Below, in pieces: positions 54,741 through 64,000 of a stretch of DNA of 64,000 nucleotides. Source of the DNA: Lepidodermella squamata (Eukaryota; Gastrotricha). The stretch spans positions 3,720,001-3,784,000 of the forward strand of contig JBLDXI010000032.1 of assembly GCA_047495785.1 (NCBI GenBank), written 5' to 3'. A model generated the notes under the pieces. It saw nothing but the letters and a program-made list of their open reading frames with translations. It was not told where the DNA came from and searched no databases. The position numbers and the translations under genes were made by a program. Every line of letters begins with the position of its first letter. Positions within the stretch are counted from its first letter, which is position 1.

Positions 54741-55689
54741 ATATTAAAATTTGTACTCTTTTTCCGGATTTTTTGTTTAATAACCGTTAACGTTTCCTAG
54801 TTTTCCAAGCAACTTGATACCTCAGTAATGCGTGTAAATGATCACCTTGAACACCTTGAAATTATAAGAACACAGGTGTTTTATTACAGTGTATACAGTA
54901 TTCGTTTTGGGGTTTCATTTTGCTATTTTAGTGGCAGATCTTCCATTTTGGGGATGCAAATAATTGTGCTATGCGGACGCGCGACACGAATATTTTGTAC
55001 TAAAAATCACTTTTCTGGCGGTGCCGTTAACGAGACAGAATGAAACAGTCGCCGGTTTTTGAAGGAGGAAAGAACTGTGGCTGAGCTGCACAGCATCGCT
55101 GGCTTATTCGCATCAGATGAACTGGGCTTTCGAGCTGATAAAACGGGGTCAAGGACTAGGGCGTGTTCGGAATCAGCGACGAGACCTATCTGTTTTAGCT
55201 AGTCAGGTGTGCTAGAAATATCGCAGAATTCTATTGGGCAGACGATTTTACGGGGTGAAATTGTGGTGCAAGATTCGAGGCAGCCGGTAGGAAAAAGGCA
55301 GTCAGACTGGTCTGAGCATTGGATGGCAGACATGCCGATGCAGACAGACCGCGGTGCAGTTAGACAACTGTTGTTTCCCACCATGCCAACGCGATGATAT
55401 TGCAGACCGAGTTGTGATATTGCATGACATCGGGTTGGTCGGCGCCGGTGTTCTTGTTTTGGTGATTCTTGTTTTTCAAGCGGGTATTGTGTATGGTTTG
55501 CCGGACTTTGGCGACGTTTGAACGACGGCATTGGCGAAAGTTACTTTCGTGCGAAGTTTTTTACGGCTGGTTAACGACCGTTGTGTCGAGGCTCGAGGCC
55601 TGAATTAGCGAGCGCGCTGTTGCTATCGGCGGTGATGTTATTTTCAGGCTTTTCAGGCGTCTTCACGCTTGATAGATTTTTTAGGGTGG
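54741..55689. other. Gene-poor tract after the caspase
   Basis: ORFs at 55199-55531 (minus) and 55209-55397 (plus) are overlapping shadows without family features. It may contain decayed 3' parts of the retroelement whose integrase tail lies just to the right, but no LTR match to 60310-60800 was found by eye. Confidence 0.35.
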
Positions 55690-56275
55690 TGAAGCTAGTC
55701 GGTCTTGCGGGGCCACCAGTATCGGCTGGTCTTGGGGTTCAAGGCTGACCAAGTTCGTGGAATGACGGCTGAGTGTCTGGCGAAGATCAGGCAAATGCGA
55801 CGCTGTGGTGGCGGCCGTTTCGTAGTCGAAGTAGGCGGCGCTGGCTGTGGGTTAGCAGGCGCTGGCTTGATCGCAGCACCTGGCGGTGCAGCAGCCTTGG
55901 CAGCGCTTTTGGAGCCACCGCTGCGCTTGCGAATAGCGATCGAATACACCTAGTCAAACTTGAGGCAGTTTCGATATATCAAAGAAGCGAATAGCATAGG
56001 TGACAGGCGAGACTCGAGCCACGACGAAATATTATGGATCCTTGTAGCGAGAGGCGAATTTCGGATAAACATCGGGCCGGTTACTTGGCACATGAAGGTA
56101 GACGAGATCGCCGATATCGAACTGATCGCAAATCCCGCACCTGCGCTCATAGCGCTCTATCCCACGAGCACGGGCGAGTTGGAACGTCGTCGTGGAAAGC
56201 TCGGCCTAATTCTTTATACAAGCCGTAACTCGCCCAGCTTTGGACTGGGACGCGGGCTTTTTAGCTTCGCACTGC
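55690..56275 (-). pseudogene. LTR-retrotransposon integrase C-terminal remnant
   Basis: Read on the minus strand, one frame around 56180-56030 gives GIERYERRCGICDQFDIGDL, then VYLHVPS and KFASRYKDP, followed after a stop by FVVARVSP and YAIRFFD. This is the typical GDLVYL..P..KF..RY..P order of the C-terminal chromatin-side domain of Ty3/Gypsy-type integrases. A TAA lies at about 56034 and a TGA near 55954, so it is broken. Downstream is a Pro/Ala/Lys-rich stretch. No upstream integrase core was recognised. A decayed element. Confidence 0.6.
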
Positions 56276-57728
56276 CATATATAGTACATGCGCGCGCACC
56301 CGATTTGCGCAAAGATAGAACTGTGCAAATCATTCTTCCGCAGCTCGAAAAATCAACTTGTGCTATTTTGACTTGTACAAAAGCTGAATTGCGCAAGTCT
56401 TTTACTTGAGCAAAGTACAATTGTGCAAAAATTATTTGCGCTAGCTATGTTTGTTATTTAACACCAGACGGCCATCGGTAGCGGTGACTGATTCATTGAC
56501 GCTAACCACGAAGAGGCGAATCACAAAAACAGACAAAAATTAAACTGAAATCGCCTGTCATCTTAGCTCTCTTTTTCCTCGTCATAGCTGTCATCCTTCT
56601 CTTTATTATCGTAGGCAATTAATCTTGCGCCTCCTCATCAGGTGTTCGCGATCTTGAGGCGTTTCGACAGCCTTTCGTACTTCTCCCTTGCTTCTTGCGA
56701 ATATCCTTACCGAAATGCCTTTGGATAACCCTGCATCAGGTGTTTCGCTCTTCGTTTTGAAGGAACGTTATTGGCCGCTCAACTACCATGCGCTGTTTTT
56801 GTGCAAACCGGTTCAACCCGTCGATTGCACCATAAAAATTAGACAAATTCACTTGATGGATATGAAAATCTATGACTCCCCATGTTGTTAGTGCGAATAT
56901 CAATATCGCATCCGTGCACCGCATCAGCCATGGTATCCGTGTTCGGCTGCTGTCAGGCCCGGAAATTGTATCTCGCCTGATTCAATTCCCTGGCCAAAGT
57001 CCGAATTTCTGAAAATAGTCGAAAATAGTAGAATTCATTGAAATTTGAAATCGCGAGGCCTACTTACGAATAAACACCGCCGCCACTAGCACTACTCGGC
57101 GCCGATGTCGACCCATAGGTATTTGTAGCCATCATGGTCGAAAGCAGACATTAGCACTTCGCTAAAGTAGTGCCTGCAGTTGTAGTTTTTTGAGCCAGGC
57201 ATCCTCGAGCATGCACTCGAACATGCTTGGAGCCAGCACAATTCCAACGTTCGTTGAAGCCGATTGCAGCCGCTCGAAGTGTTCAGGTGTTGGTTCGGGT
57301 AGGTATATAGGCTGTAAGGCTGCCTGCTGCCCATCGAATTTCGCGAAGGATCACTCCAACGGTGCTCATGCCACCTCAATAGCTTAAAGCGATTGTTTTC
57401 TGCTCATCTCCAGTGACCAAGAACCTCAGGGTGGTGGTTGGTGGTGGGACGTTCGCCGTCGAGTTGGTGGAATGTGAGGCGTGATACAGATTTGCGGAGT
57501 CAAAGTCCAACTACTTGTTGCTTTGATGGTCGATATGATAGCATCAATGGCACTTGGCAGCACGCGATTCTTTCGATTGATTAATATATAGTATGAAAAA
57601 AATCTCACCTATCAACCCCACCAGCCCCTCTACAACGACCGACCCAGCAACAACTCGGGTTGGACTTTGACACTGCATATCGAGACTAGAATGTAAGGCC
57701 GAGTAATTCCTCGAAGCACGTGATTCAA
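56276..57728. other. Decayed retroelement-like tract, no gene
   Basis: Several short frames on the minus strand (for example 57092-57379) alternate with stops, as expected for old pol sequence, but I could not match them to reverse transcriptase or protease motifs. Nothing else supported. Confidence 0.3.
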
Positions 57729-57951
57729 CCCGAGCAGAAAAAATAAGATTTATTTCCACGGAAATTATTCTTATTCCATGGCAGGATGCAACCGGAATAA
57801 GATCGAATGCCATGGAATTACCGCTAATGTCATTGCATACCGACATGGCATCGCATCACATGCCATGGCAATCGGCACAATACCAAGGCATATAATTCCA
57901 TGGCATCGGTGTTATTGCCATGGCATTAAATAAAAGAAAACAAAAATCTGT

Positions 57952-58044
57952 GCGGGCCGGTGGATTTGAACCTCCAGCGCTCGCTCTCCACTCTCCACTC
58001 AACCCAGCCCAACCCAGCCTCTCTCACCACTACGCCACCTCCGC
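57952..58044 (-). repeat. tRNA-like sequence (SINE head or tRNA pseudogene)
   Basis: On the minus strand the block starts GCGGAGGTGGCGTAGTGGTG, which fits a Pol III A box (TGGCNNAGTGG), and ends with GGTTCAAATCC, a near-perfect B box, then CACCGGCCCGC. Span 93 nt, as in a long-variable-arm tRNA. The acceptor stem pairs only partly and the T stem has a mismatch; the central part is GGGTTG/GTGGAGA low complexity. Most likely a tRNA-derived SINE fragment rather than a working tRNA. Confidence 0.5.
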
Positions 58045-58087
58045 TCTTGAAAATTATTACTGTTACATTGCTACTTGACCGCAAAAA

Positions 58088-58225
58088 TCAGATCTATTGC
58101 CATGGAAGTTTATCTTATTCCATGCAACCAGATCTATTGCCACGGACGTTTATCTTATTCCATGTAGCCAGATCTATTGCAATGGAAGTTAATTTTATTC
58201 CATGTCACTAGACCTTGTTGCATGG
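58088..58225 (+). repeat. 40 bp tandem repeat, about 3.5 copies
   Basis: Unit CAGATCTATTGCCATGGAAG followed by TTTATCTTATTCCATG and four variable bases. Three near-identical 40 bp copies plus a degraded partial. Each contains two CCATG cores, so it is built from the same motif as the arms of the surrounding element. Confidence 0.8.
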
Positions 58226-58465
58226 AATTGTTGAGCTAAAGCCACTGCAAAGCAAAACGACTGCTTTGACTTGAACTCTCTCATCTCCCACAATTTCGGT
58301 ATTTATTTTTATTGTGAAAGTTGGAAGTATGAACCTTGTCCAACTCGATAATCAAATCAAATGGCTAGGTAATTCATTTCACCAAGTTTAACCTGAGAAC
58401 ATCAACACAAACACATGTTGCATTGAGAAAGAGAATTTTTTCCACATTGGGTGTATTTCATCCGC

Positions 58466-58617
58466 TCACTGAAAAATCATTTTCAATTGTGAAATTCCAT
58501 TTTATTCAATTTAAAATGGAATTTCACAATGAAAAATAAATTTTCCGCGAGGAAATGAAATAGAATGAAATGAAATGAAATGAAATATACCCTCACTAGT
58601 TTTTCTTTGCAGTGAGT
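58466..58617. mobile_element. Small inverted-repeat element (about 150 bp)
   Basis: The left end CTCACTGAAAAA (58466) is mirrored by TTTTTCTTTGCAGTGAG (ending near 58617). It contains a perfect 19 bp stem, ATTGTGAAATTCCATTTTA at 58486-58504 pairing with 58512-58530 around a 7 nt loop, and a (GAAAT)n run near 58553-58590. MITE-like and non-coding. Confidence 0.5.
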
Positions 58618-58821
58618 TATTTAAAGGATTATATTGATGAATAATATGAATCAGGTCACTACTACATGATTTTATGAATGGCTATAACAGCTCACTGTAA
58701 ATTACGATCATCCTATAACACGCTTAATAATTAACGAAAAAATGAGGAATGAAAACAAAGCTCAATGAGTGAAATTTTCCTAAAGGTTTCTCTCTTTGCT
58801 ACTTAAAGATGGGTCCTCCTG

Positions 58822-59188
58822 TTAGCGGTACCAAATTTACAGTGATCGGAACCAAATTTGCTGTATCGGAACCAAATTTGCTGTCAGCGGAACCAAATTT
58901 TGGAATTTTCTAGTGGCCTGAAATCGCTTTTCGGATATTTCTTGCGGGTCAAGATTGGCCACAATAATTGTAAAAAAATCACCAGTAGATTCAGCGCAAC
59001 ATTCTCTATAAGACAGATTGTTCAATTCAGAATTCATGCTTCGCCTAAAATTCGTAGAATTATTCAAAAAATGACTTTTCGCATATTTCGACTTTGGTTC
59101 CGCAAAAAGTAAATTTGGTTCCGCTACAGCATATTTGGTTCCAATACAGCAAATTTGGTTCCGCTCACCGTAAATTTGGTTCCGCTAA
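58822..59188. mobile_element. 367 bp MITE with repeat-array arms
   Basis: Each arm is a run of 20-21 bp units of the form CGGAACCAAATTTGCTGTA: four on the left (58826-58905) and five, inverted, on the right (59096-59188). Ends TTAGCGG and CCGCTAA are exact inverses. The centre of about 190 bp is AT-rich and non-coding. Nested inside the CCATGG element. Confidence 0.75.
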
Positions 59189-59584
59189 AAGATATTCTGA
59201 TTAAAGATCCATACTACAGTATATACCATGTCATTTCGAGCAATTCCATGTCATTATAACTTTTGGAATAAGTCATAATGCCATGGCAGCGGCTCGTTTT
59301 ACACATTTATTTGGCATTAGCTTCAATTCCATGGCATTTTCGCGTCATTATGGCTAATTCCATGGAAGTGACAGAAATTCCATGGCATCAGGCGGTCGAA
59401 AAGATGCCATGGAATTCCTATCAATTCCATGGAATCAGTGGTGTGTCATTGCGTTCAATGCCATGGCACCTACAGCAAAGACATGGAAATGTCATGGCAT
59501 TAGGTAAGATGCCATGTCACTTGCTCTGGTGCCATGGAATAAGATAAGCTTCCATGGAAATAGATCTAATTTTTTCTGCTCGGG

Positions 59585-60304
59585 AAGGTGATCAAACGCC
59601 ATGAAAAATAGCTGCGGCACAAGGCTGAAAACACTGATTGGTTAGGGCCAAACGACGGCTGGGCGTAGTGATTGGGATACGAATAATTGTAAGAGACATG
59701 GCCGGCCAGCAGCAAAGCCTGGGCGCCAACAGGGCCGACGTGGATCGACGTCGGCGAGACGCAACAACTCGTCGCACGTCTGAGGCAGGCCAAGAATAGC
59801 CATACGCTCACGAATAGCAGGCAAAATGCCGAAATAAACCAGATTAACTAGGTCCTTGCTAGTATTTTTGGGCCGGTATCAATCCACAAACAGCGAATGA
59901 CGTCATAATATTGGCGAACCGTCTCACCAGGGTACCTAGGGCGAGAATATAATTGCATCGAGGCCAACACGGTGTCCGGCGCAAGGTCAGACGCGGCGAG
60001 AATCGCCTTCCGCCTCTCAAGCTTTCCGAGCGTCCTCAAAGGTAGTAAACGTAGACTAGTCAATGGTCGCCCACAGCCGATCAAGTTTGAAAGAAGCAAG
60101 ACAGAAGCAAGGGCAGCATGTGGATGACATGTTGGAGTGGGCGTAGGTGATTATCAGCGTCGTAAATGTGAGGCACAACTTTATAAAAACGACCCCAGGA
60201 CGAAATGAACCACTCGTCGTAGGATTCGCCAGAGATTTGCCAGGATTTGCCCAACGAGAGGTGGCGGAAAATAAATGAAAAACCACTTCTGACACCAAAA
60301 TAGT
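59585..60304 (-). pseudogene. Ty3/Gypsy-like gag remnant with primer-binding-site-like motif
   Basis: On the minus strand a TGGTGTCAGAAGTGG sequence (RC of 60283-60297) lies a few bases after an ACA that could end an LTR, as a tRNA primer site would. Frames below it carry gag-like text: LASMQLYSRPRYPGETVRQY and DVIRCLWID in one frame, then, after a frameshift near 59872, GILPAIRERMAILGLPQTCD and ELLRLADVDPRR. This matches the retrotransposon gag pattern of a QxxGE repeat followed by F..GL....R..... At least one frameshift and several stops break it. It stops at 59585, exactly at the TIR element border. Confidence 0.55.
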
Positions 60305-61800
60305 GTAATATCTGGCACGGTACGGATACCACACGGGTTCGACATTTAGAGTAAAATACCAGTCTTGCGGAAATACAAAACTCCGTATTTTGTTATTGTA
60401 TTTTGGGATTTACTTGGCACGCAGGCCGCTATTGGTTGGTGTGCGGACCAATCGCGCTTGACTGCGTGTCGCGCGGCCACATAGCACAGCAGAGTAAAAA
60501 CCCGGCAAGCGGCCAACAAAACTGCGGTGAGAACACGGCAAAGTTTGTGTTTCACCTAGTTTTTCTGCTAGTTTTAGCGGATTTCACATTTCAGAATTCG
60601 TGCTCTGCATTTGCATCATTTCTTCAACTTCTTTCAAACCAACAGCGACGATGTTGTTTAAGATTTGTTTCAAGCCTAAAGTTTTCGGCTTGCGGTCATA
60701 CCACACGGAAAGCACCAGCTGCTTCCGATCACTGAAGTTGAACCGCGTCGGGTGACGGTAACAGCGAGCTCGCAGCAAATATAGTTCATATGAGAGCTCG
60801 TAAACGCAAGGTAAAGCACGGTAATTTTATCACGGCAAAAACACGGTAAAAAGGGCTTTAGTTATCGCTGGTCGCTGGAATAGTTGTACTATGAAAGCAT
60901 TTTTAGTTGTTGCGGGCGACTGGGTTGTTTGCTGGAGCTATGATTGGAATATGAGCACCATCGATCATCGATCGCTGCGATATTCCCGGGGAACCTGTAT
61001 CTAGCATCAAAATCCGCCTCGACATTATAGCCTCAACATCATTGCGAGAAGGCCAAGGTGTGAAATATTTTTATTTTAGACAATCTTTTGATCGGACTAG
61101 TCGAGCGAGACTGCTGGCTGCCGGTGCTGGTCGAGCTGGCGCAGACGCACCCAGTCAGCACGCTGTAGCGTAGTTGTGCAGAGAGTACCTCGACTTGCCG
61201 CATATTGCGGCTACATCGCGACGAAACTCGTGCCGTTTCTTGGCCGTTCTTGGCCGTTCTTGGCCGTTCGTGCCGTTGCTTGGCGTCACAAAATGCTGCA
61301 TGATTTCGGCCCCCAGACTCCAGACTGGATCCTCGTGATTGCCAATGGCCCGCTCAAGAACGCGTTTCTATCAAATAGGAGCACGCATATCAGGTGTCAG
61401 GGATATTTTCTTCAGCTCATACTACGTTCACAAAGAGGAACGTGAAGGCGTCTTGCTTCGACGACGACAGCGTTGATTGCGCGGCGGCGTGCTCTGGCAA
61501 GCGAAAAGCGAAAAGCATCTGCGCTTTCGTTCAGTCAGTATTGTCATAATCCAGCGAATCCTTGCCAATTTTACTACAAAACTCGTGCCAACCACAGCCA
61601 AAAACTTGTGTTTTAATCACGTCACACGCCAAGTATTCGACAACACGCTATCTCTTCAAATTTTGTCGACTTCGCTGAATTTGCGAATATTAGAAGAAAA
61701 AGAAAGGAAGGAGAGCGTGGAAGAATGCGAATGCAAGAATATTTGCCTCGCTTTGCCTCGCCCGTTATCTGATCTGTTACTCGAATAACTTTAAAAAACA
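60305..61800. other. Tract right of the gag remnant, possible 5' LTR
   Basis: If the primer-site reading is right, the LTR of the minus-strand element begins here and extends to higher coordinates. Its far end is not recognisable and no second copy was found. It includes a four-fold CTTGGCCGTT tandem near 61237-61275. ORFs at 60403-60735, 61176-61445 and 61477-61788 have no family features. Confidence 0.35.
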
Positions 61801-62159
61801 TCAAGTTATCTAATACATAATTTGCGATTGAGTCCGGGTGATTGGGACGAGCGAAAAAAATGACATTTTTGATCTTCCAAGGCAGAATAGGCCGAGAGCG
61901 ACGGCGCCCTGGACGGGCGCTGTGCCATTAGCCGCGCAAACAGTGCATGACTTGCCCAGGCAGCTCAATCGCCCCGTCGCTTTGCCTCGAGTCGACGCCG
62001 ATGATTTCCGACCCAGTTGGCGCAAAGGCGATTCGCTCAATCCTCGGCGCCAACCAGCGGCTTCGATTGTGTTTGCTGCTGACAACGGCTAGCATGATAA
62101 TGCTATTCCGGATGCGCGCCATTTGACGGCGACACAGTAACGGCATCAAAACGAGCGGT

Positions 62160-62355
62160 GCTAGTAGAGGCATTTTTCACAGAAATTAATAGCGAAGTTA
62201 TAAGGCGCGCTATGAAGAATGTCCCAGCAGTGACGACTCTTGTGGCAAATCACAGAGCAAGCCCGGCAGTGGGTGGCACTCCGCTCTCCGCTCGGCAAAG
62301 TGGTTGCGGACCTTCCTGCGTCTAAAAATACCCGTGAGACGGTGGAGCCTAGCAA
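62160..62355 (-). pseudogene. Gag fragment with CCHC zinc knuckle
   Basis: On the minus strand 62268-62227 encodes CRACSVICHKSRHC, which fits the C-x2-C-x4-H-x4-C nucleocapsid knuckle exactly, followed by a Trp. The frame ends in a stop near 62161. Downstream frames (62173-61810) alternate and could be decayed protease/pol. It lies 5' of the putative LTR of the other remnant, so it is probably a separate element. Confidence 0.4.
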
Positions 62356-62359
62356 TAGT

Positions 62360-64000
62360 GAGCCAACCGACCGCCGCCGGTCGAAAAAATATCTAAAATA
62401 CGAAAAAAGGAAAGTTTTGCGATATACGCATATTCATTTTGTGCTGCAGATTTAAAATTCGGGCGATGTTTTTCAATTAGGCGCCGATCAAACCTTTTAT
62501 ACCTCTCTGACTTCATACTGTCCTGACCTGAAAACACACCCCTGTTCGAAGCTCAATCTTAACAGACCTACATTCTGCTAGCTGTAATGCCCGAAAAAGC
62601 CCGAAACGCTTTACCAACTTGATGTTGTTTTTATTTTAACCTTGTCAGAATGTCTTCTCTTCATCATCATTATTTCAAGGCGCACAAAAAGAGAATAATA
62701 CGCACTTTCCACAACTTTTTCTTGGAGAAGCGGTCAAAATATCGAGTAATTATAATTATTATATTACGTATAATTCACGTGTATGCGACATACAAGCGAT
62801 GCGTGTCTGGCAGCCAGATATCAACGACGACAAGCTTCGTTCAAAAAAAACTTGGGTACGAACAGACGACATCGCCGTGATATTTTATCATTTTTTCTGC
62901 GGTATCGCTCAAATAAAACAATATTATATAAATCATCAATTTTCGATTGTATAAACACTTTTGGCGACGATTAAACACGGCAATGGGTACGTATATTACA
63001 TATATAAGTAGTAAAGCATTCAAATAGCAGTTGCAACAGTGGTAACAGACAGCAATATGATGATTTCACATAAAGCTATGCAGTCAAGTATTTGTCGATG
63101 CAGCCTTTTGTCTCAACATTTACATTTTCTCGGATGGAACTCTTTCTTTGTGTAATACACAGCTAACGATGACTCGACAGCGCACATAATTGAATTAATG
63201 CATCCAATCGATTTCAATCCTGCAACGACGCTGGTATTATTAACTAGCAGATGATAGGAGAAATAATAAAAGGGCGCACCACCGTGTTCAAACGACACGA
63301 AGCAACAGACCAGGCATTGATTTTTTTATGTATATAGGAGATGAACAAAAAATCGACAAAAAATAGAAAATTTTCGATAATATAAGAGCCCAGCATGCAC
63401 GTCAGAGCTGGTGCGAGGTGATGGAAGAGGGTTTCAACACGGCTGGAATCAGGCGACAACGCGTCATGGAAACGAAATAGCAAAGTCAACACGTACGCGC
63501 CAGAGAGAGGGCGGAAAAAGAACTAAAATCAGACCACAGAGTAAGAAAATTATATATTTATAAGTGAAAGTTTTGGAAGAGCAACTATAACATGTTTTAA
63601 TACCGAGTTCGGTTAGGTCTGCCTTTTCATCAATCTGCTTTGACCACAAAAATGTCCTTGGTTCTCAAATATTCACGTCATGCAAATCTTAAATACCACA
63701 AGACAAAATAGTATCAACGCATCCACCGTAATAAACTTTTAGGATGCTTTATTCGTTATTTTTTATACTCAATGTTAAAATTTTTAGCGGGACGATCACA
63801 GATAATACTATGATATATCAATTAATGCAATGAACAGTTTTTTGCACCGCGTGAAAAAGGGTGATACTATGGCCGCGCGGATGAGACGAGTGTGGCCGAT
63901 TGGTTGGCTGGCGGTGGTGGCGCGATGTGAGGCACAACAGGCGAGTGAGATGGCGACTTCGACGACGAAGAAGCCGATGATTTCGAGGTGGCGGATTTTT
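62360..64000. other. AT-rich right end, no confirmed gene
   Basis: Mostly AT-rich with short ORFs of no known family. From 63870 a plus-strand ATG opens a frame that reads MRRVWPIGWLAVVARCEAQQ from its second Met, signal-peptide-like, and stays open to the window edge. It could be a first exon of a gene continuing to the right, but about 40 codons are too few to decide. Confidence 0.25.

Larger units (their letters stand above)
57729..59584. mobile_element. 1.86 kb TIR element built of CCATGG palindromes
   Basis: The ends match as inverted repeats over about 50 bp: left CCCGAGCAGAAAAAATAAGA (57729 on), then TTATTTCCACGG and CTTATTCCATGG; right 59530-59584 is the reverse complement with scattered changes. 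Both arms are filled with NcoI-type CCATGG or near-palindromes flanked by A/T (about eight in 57745-57930, about a dozen in 59225-59560). Between them lie a tRNA-like block, a 40 bp tandem repeat and two smaller TIR elements. No transposase found. Its right end directly abuts the gag remnant at 59585. Confidence 0.72.

Noticed and set aside
57720-59595. Clean target-site duplication for the CCATGG element
   Set aside because: Flanks GTGATTCAA and AAGGTGATCAAA are similar but offset; not convincing.
60403-60735. 110-codon ORF
   Set aside because: Overlaps the putative LTR region; no domain; Cys/Ser-rich chance frame.

Overview
The window is animal nuclear DNA. Genes are split by very short introns (mostly 50-90 bp, GT..AG), gene families sit in local tandem arrays, and the recognisable genes (SLC22-type transporter, SDR9C dehydrogenases, paraoxonase-like protein, peptide-type GPCRs, ZNF598/Hel2, inositol polyphosphate multikinase, caspase) are metazoan. 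Compactness, the MEC-6/POML-like paraoxonase and the divergent receptor family suggest an ecdysozoan, perhaps a nematode, but the sequence alone does not settle the species.

Layout. 1-3020: the 3' end of one SLC22-like transporter and a complete second copy. 3605-21123: a same-strand array of thirteen SDR9C-type short-chain dehydrogenase genes with one paraoxonase-like gene inserted between the sixth and seventh. Exon joins were worked out by keeping frame through the family motifs. Nine genes carry two extra residues in the NAD(P)-binding glycine loop. 21439-25045: two divergent copies of a 7TM receptor flanking a small unknown three-exon gene. 25046-38600: repeat-rich DNA with nested terminal-inverted-repeat (TIR) elements, one carrying an array of CTGTA..TACAG mini-hairpins at about 27 bp period, a 30 bp repeat family, and a MULE-type transposase on the minus strand that has one in-frame stop and a 2A-like DVEMNPGP motif. 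38620-39663: a third receptor copy, segmentally duplicated. 40982-42417: an unrelated class A receptor. 42496-42861: a small one-TM protein. 44910-47715: a ZNF598/Hel2-like ribosome-collision E3 ligase in seven exons. 48083-52296: an inositol polyphosphate multikinase with one 3 kb intron holding a 186 bp MITE. 53251-54452: an effector-type caspase.

From about 54.5 kb to the end no intact gene was recognised. The tract holds decayed LTR-retrotransposon pieces (integrase tail, gag, primer-binding-site-like motif, a CCHC knuckle). A 1.86 kb TIR element built from CCATGG palindromes lies directly beside the gag remnant and itself contains two smaller TIR elements and a tRNA-like block.

Functional reading. 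The left third is a lipophile/xenobiotic or steroid/retinoid-type chemistry neighbourhood (transporters, membrane-anchored SDRs, lactonase-like PON), the middle is receptor-rich, the right holds single-copy housekeeping and apoptosis genes, and mobile elements fill the gaps.
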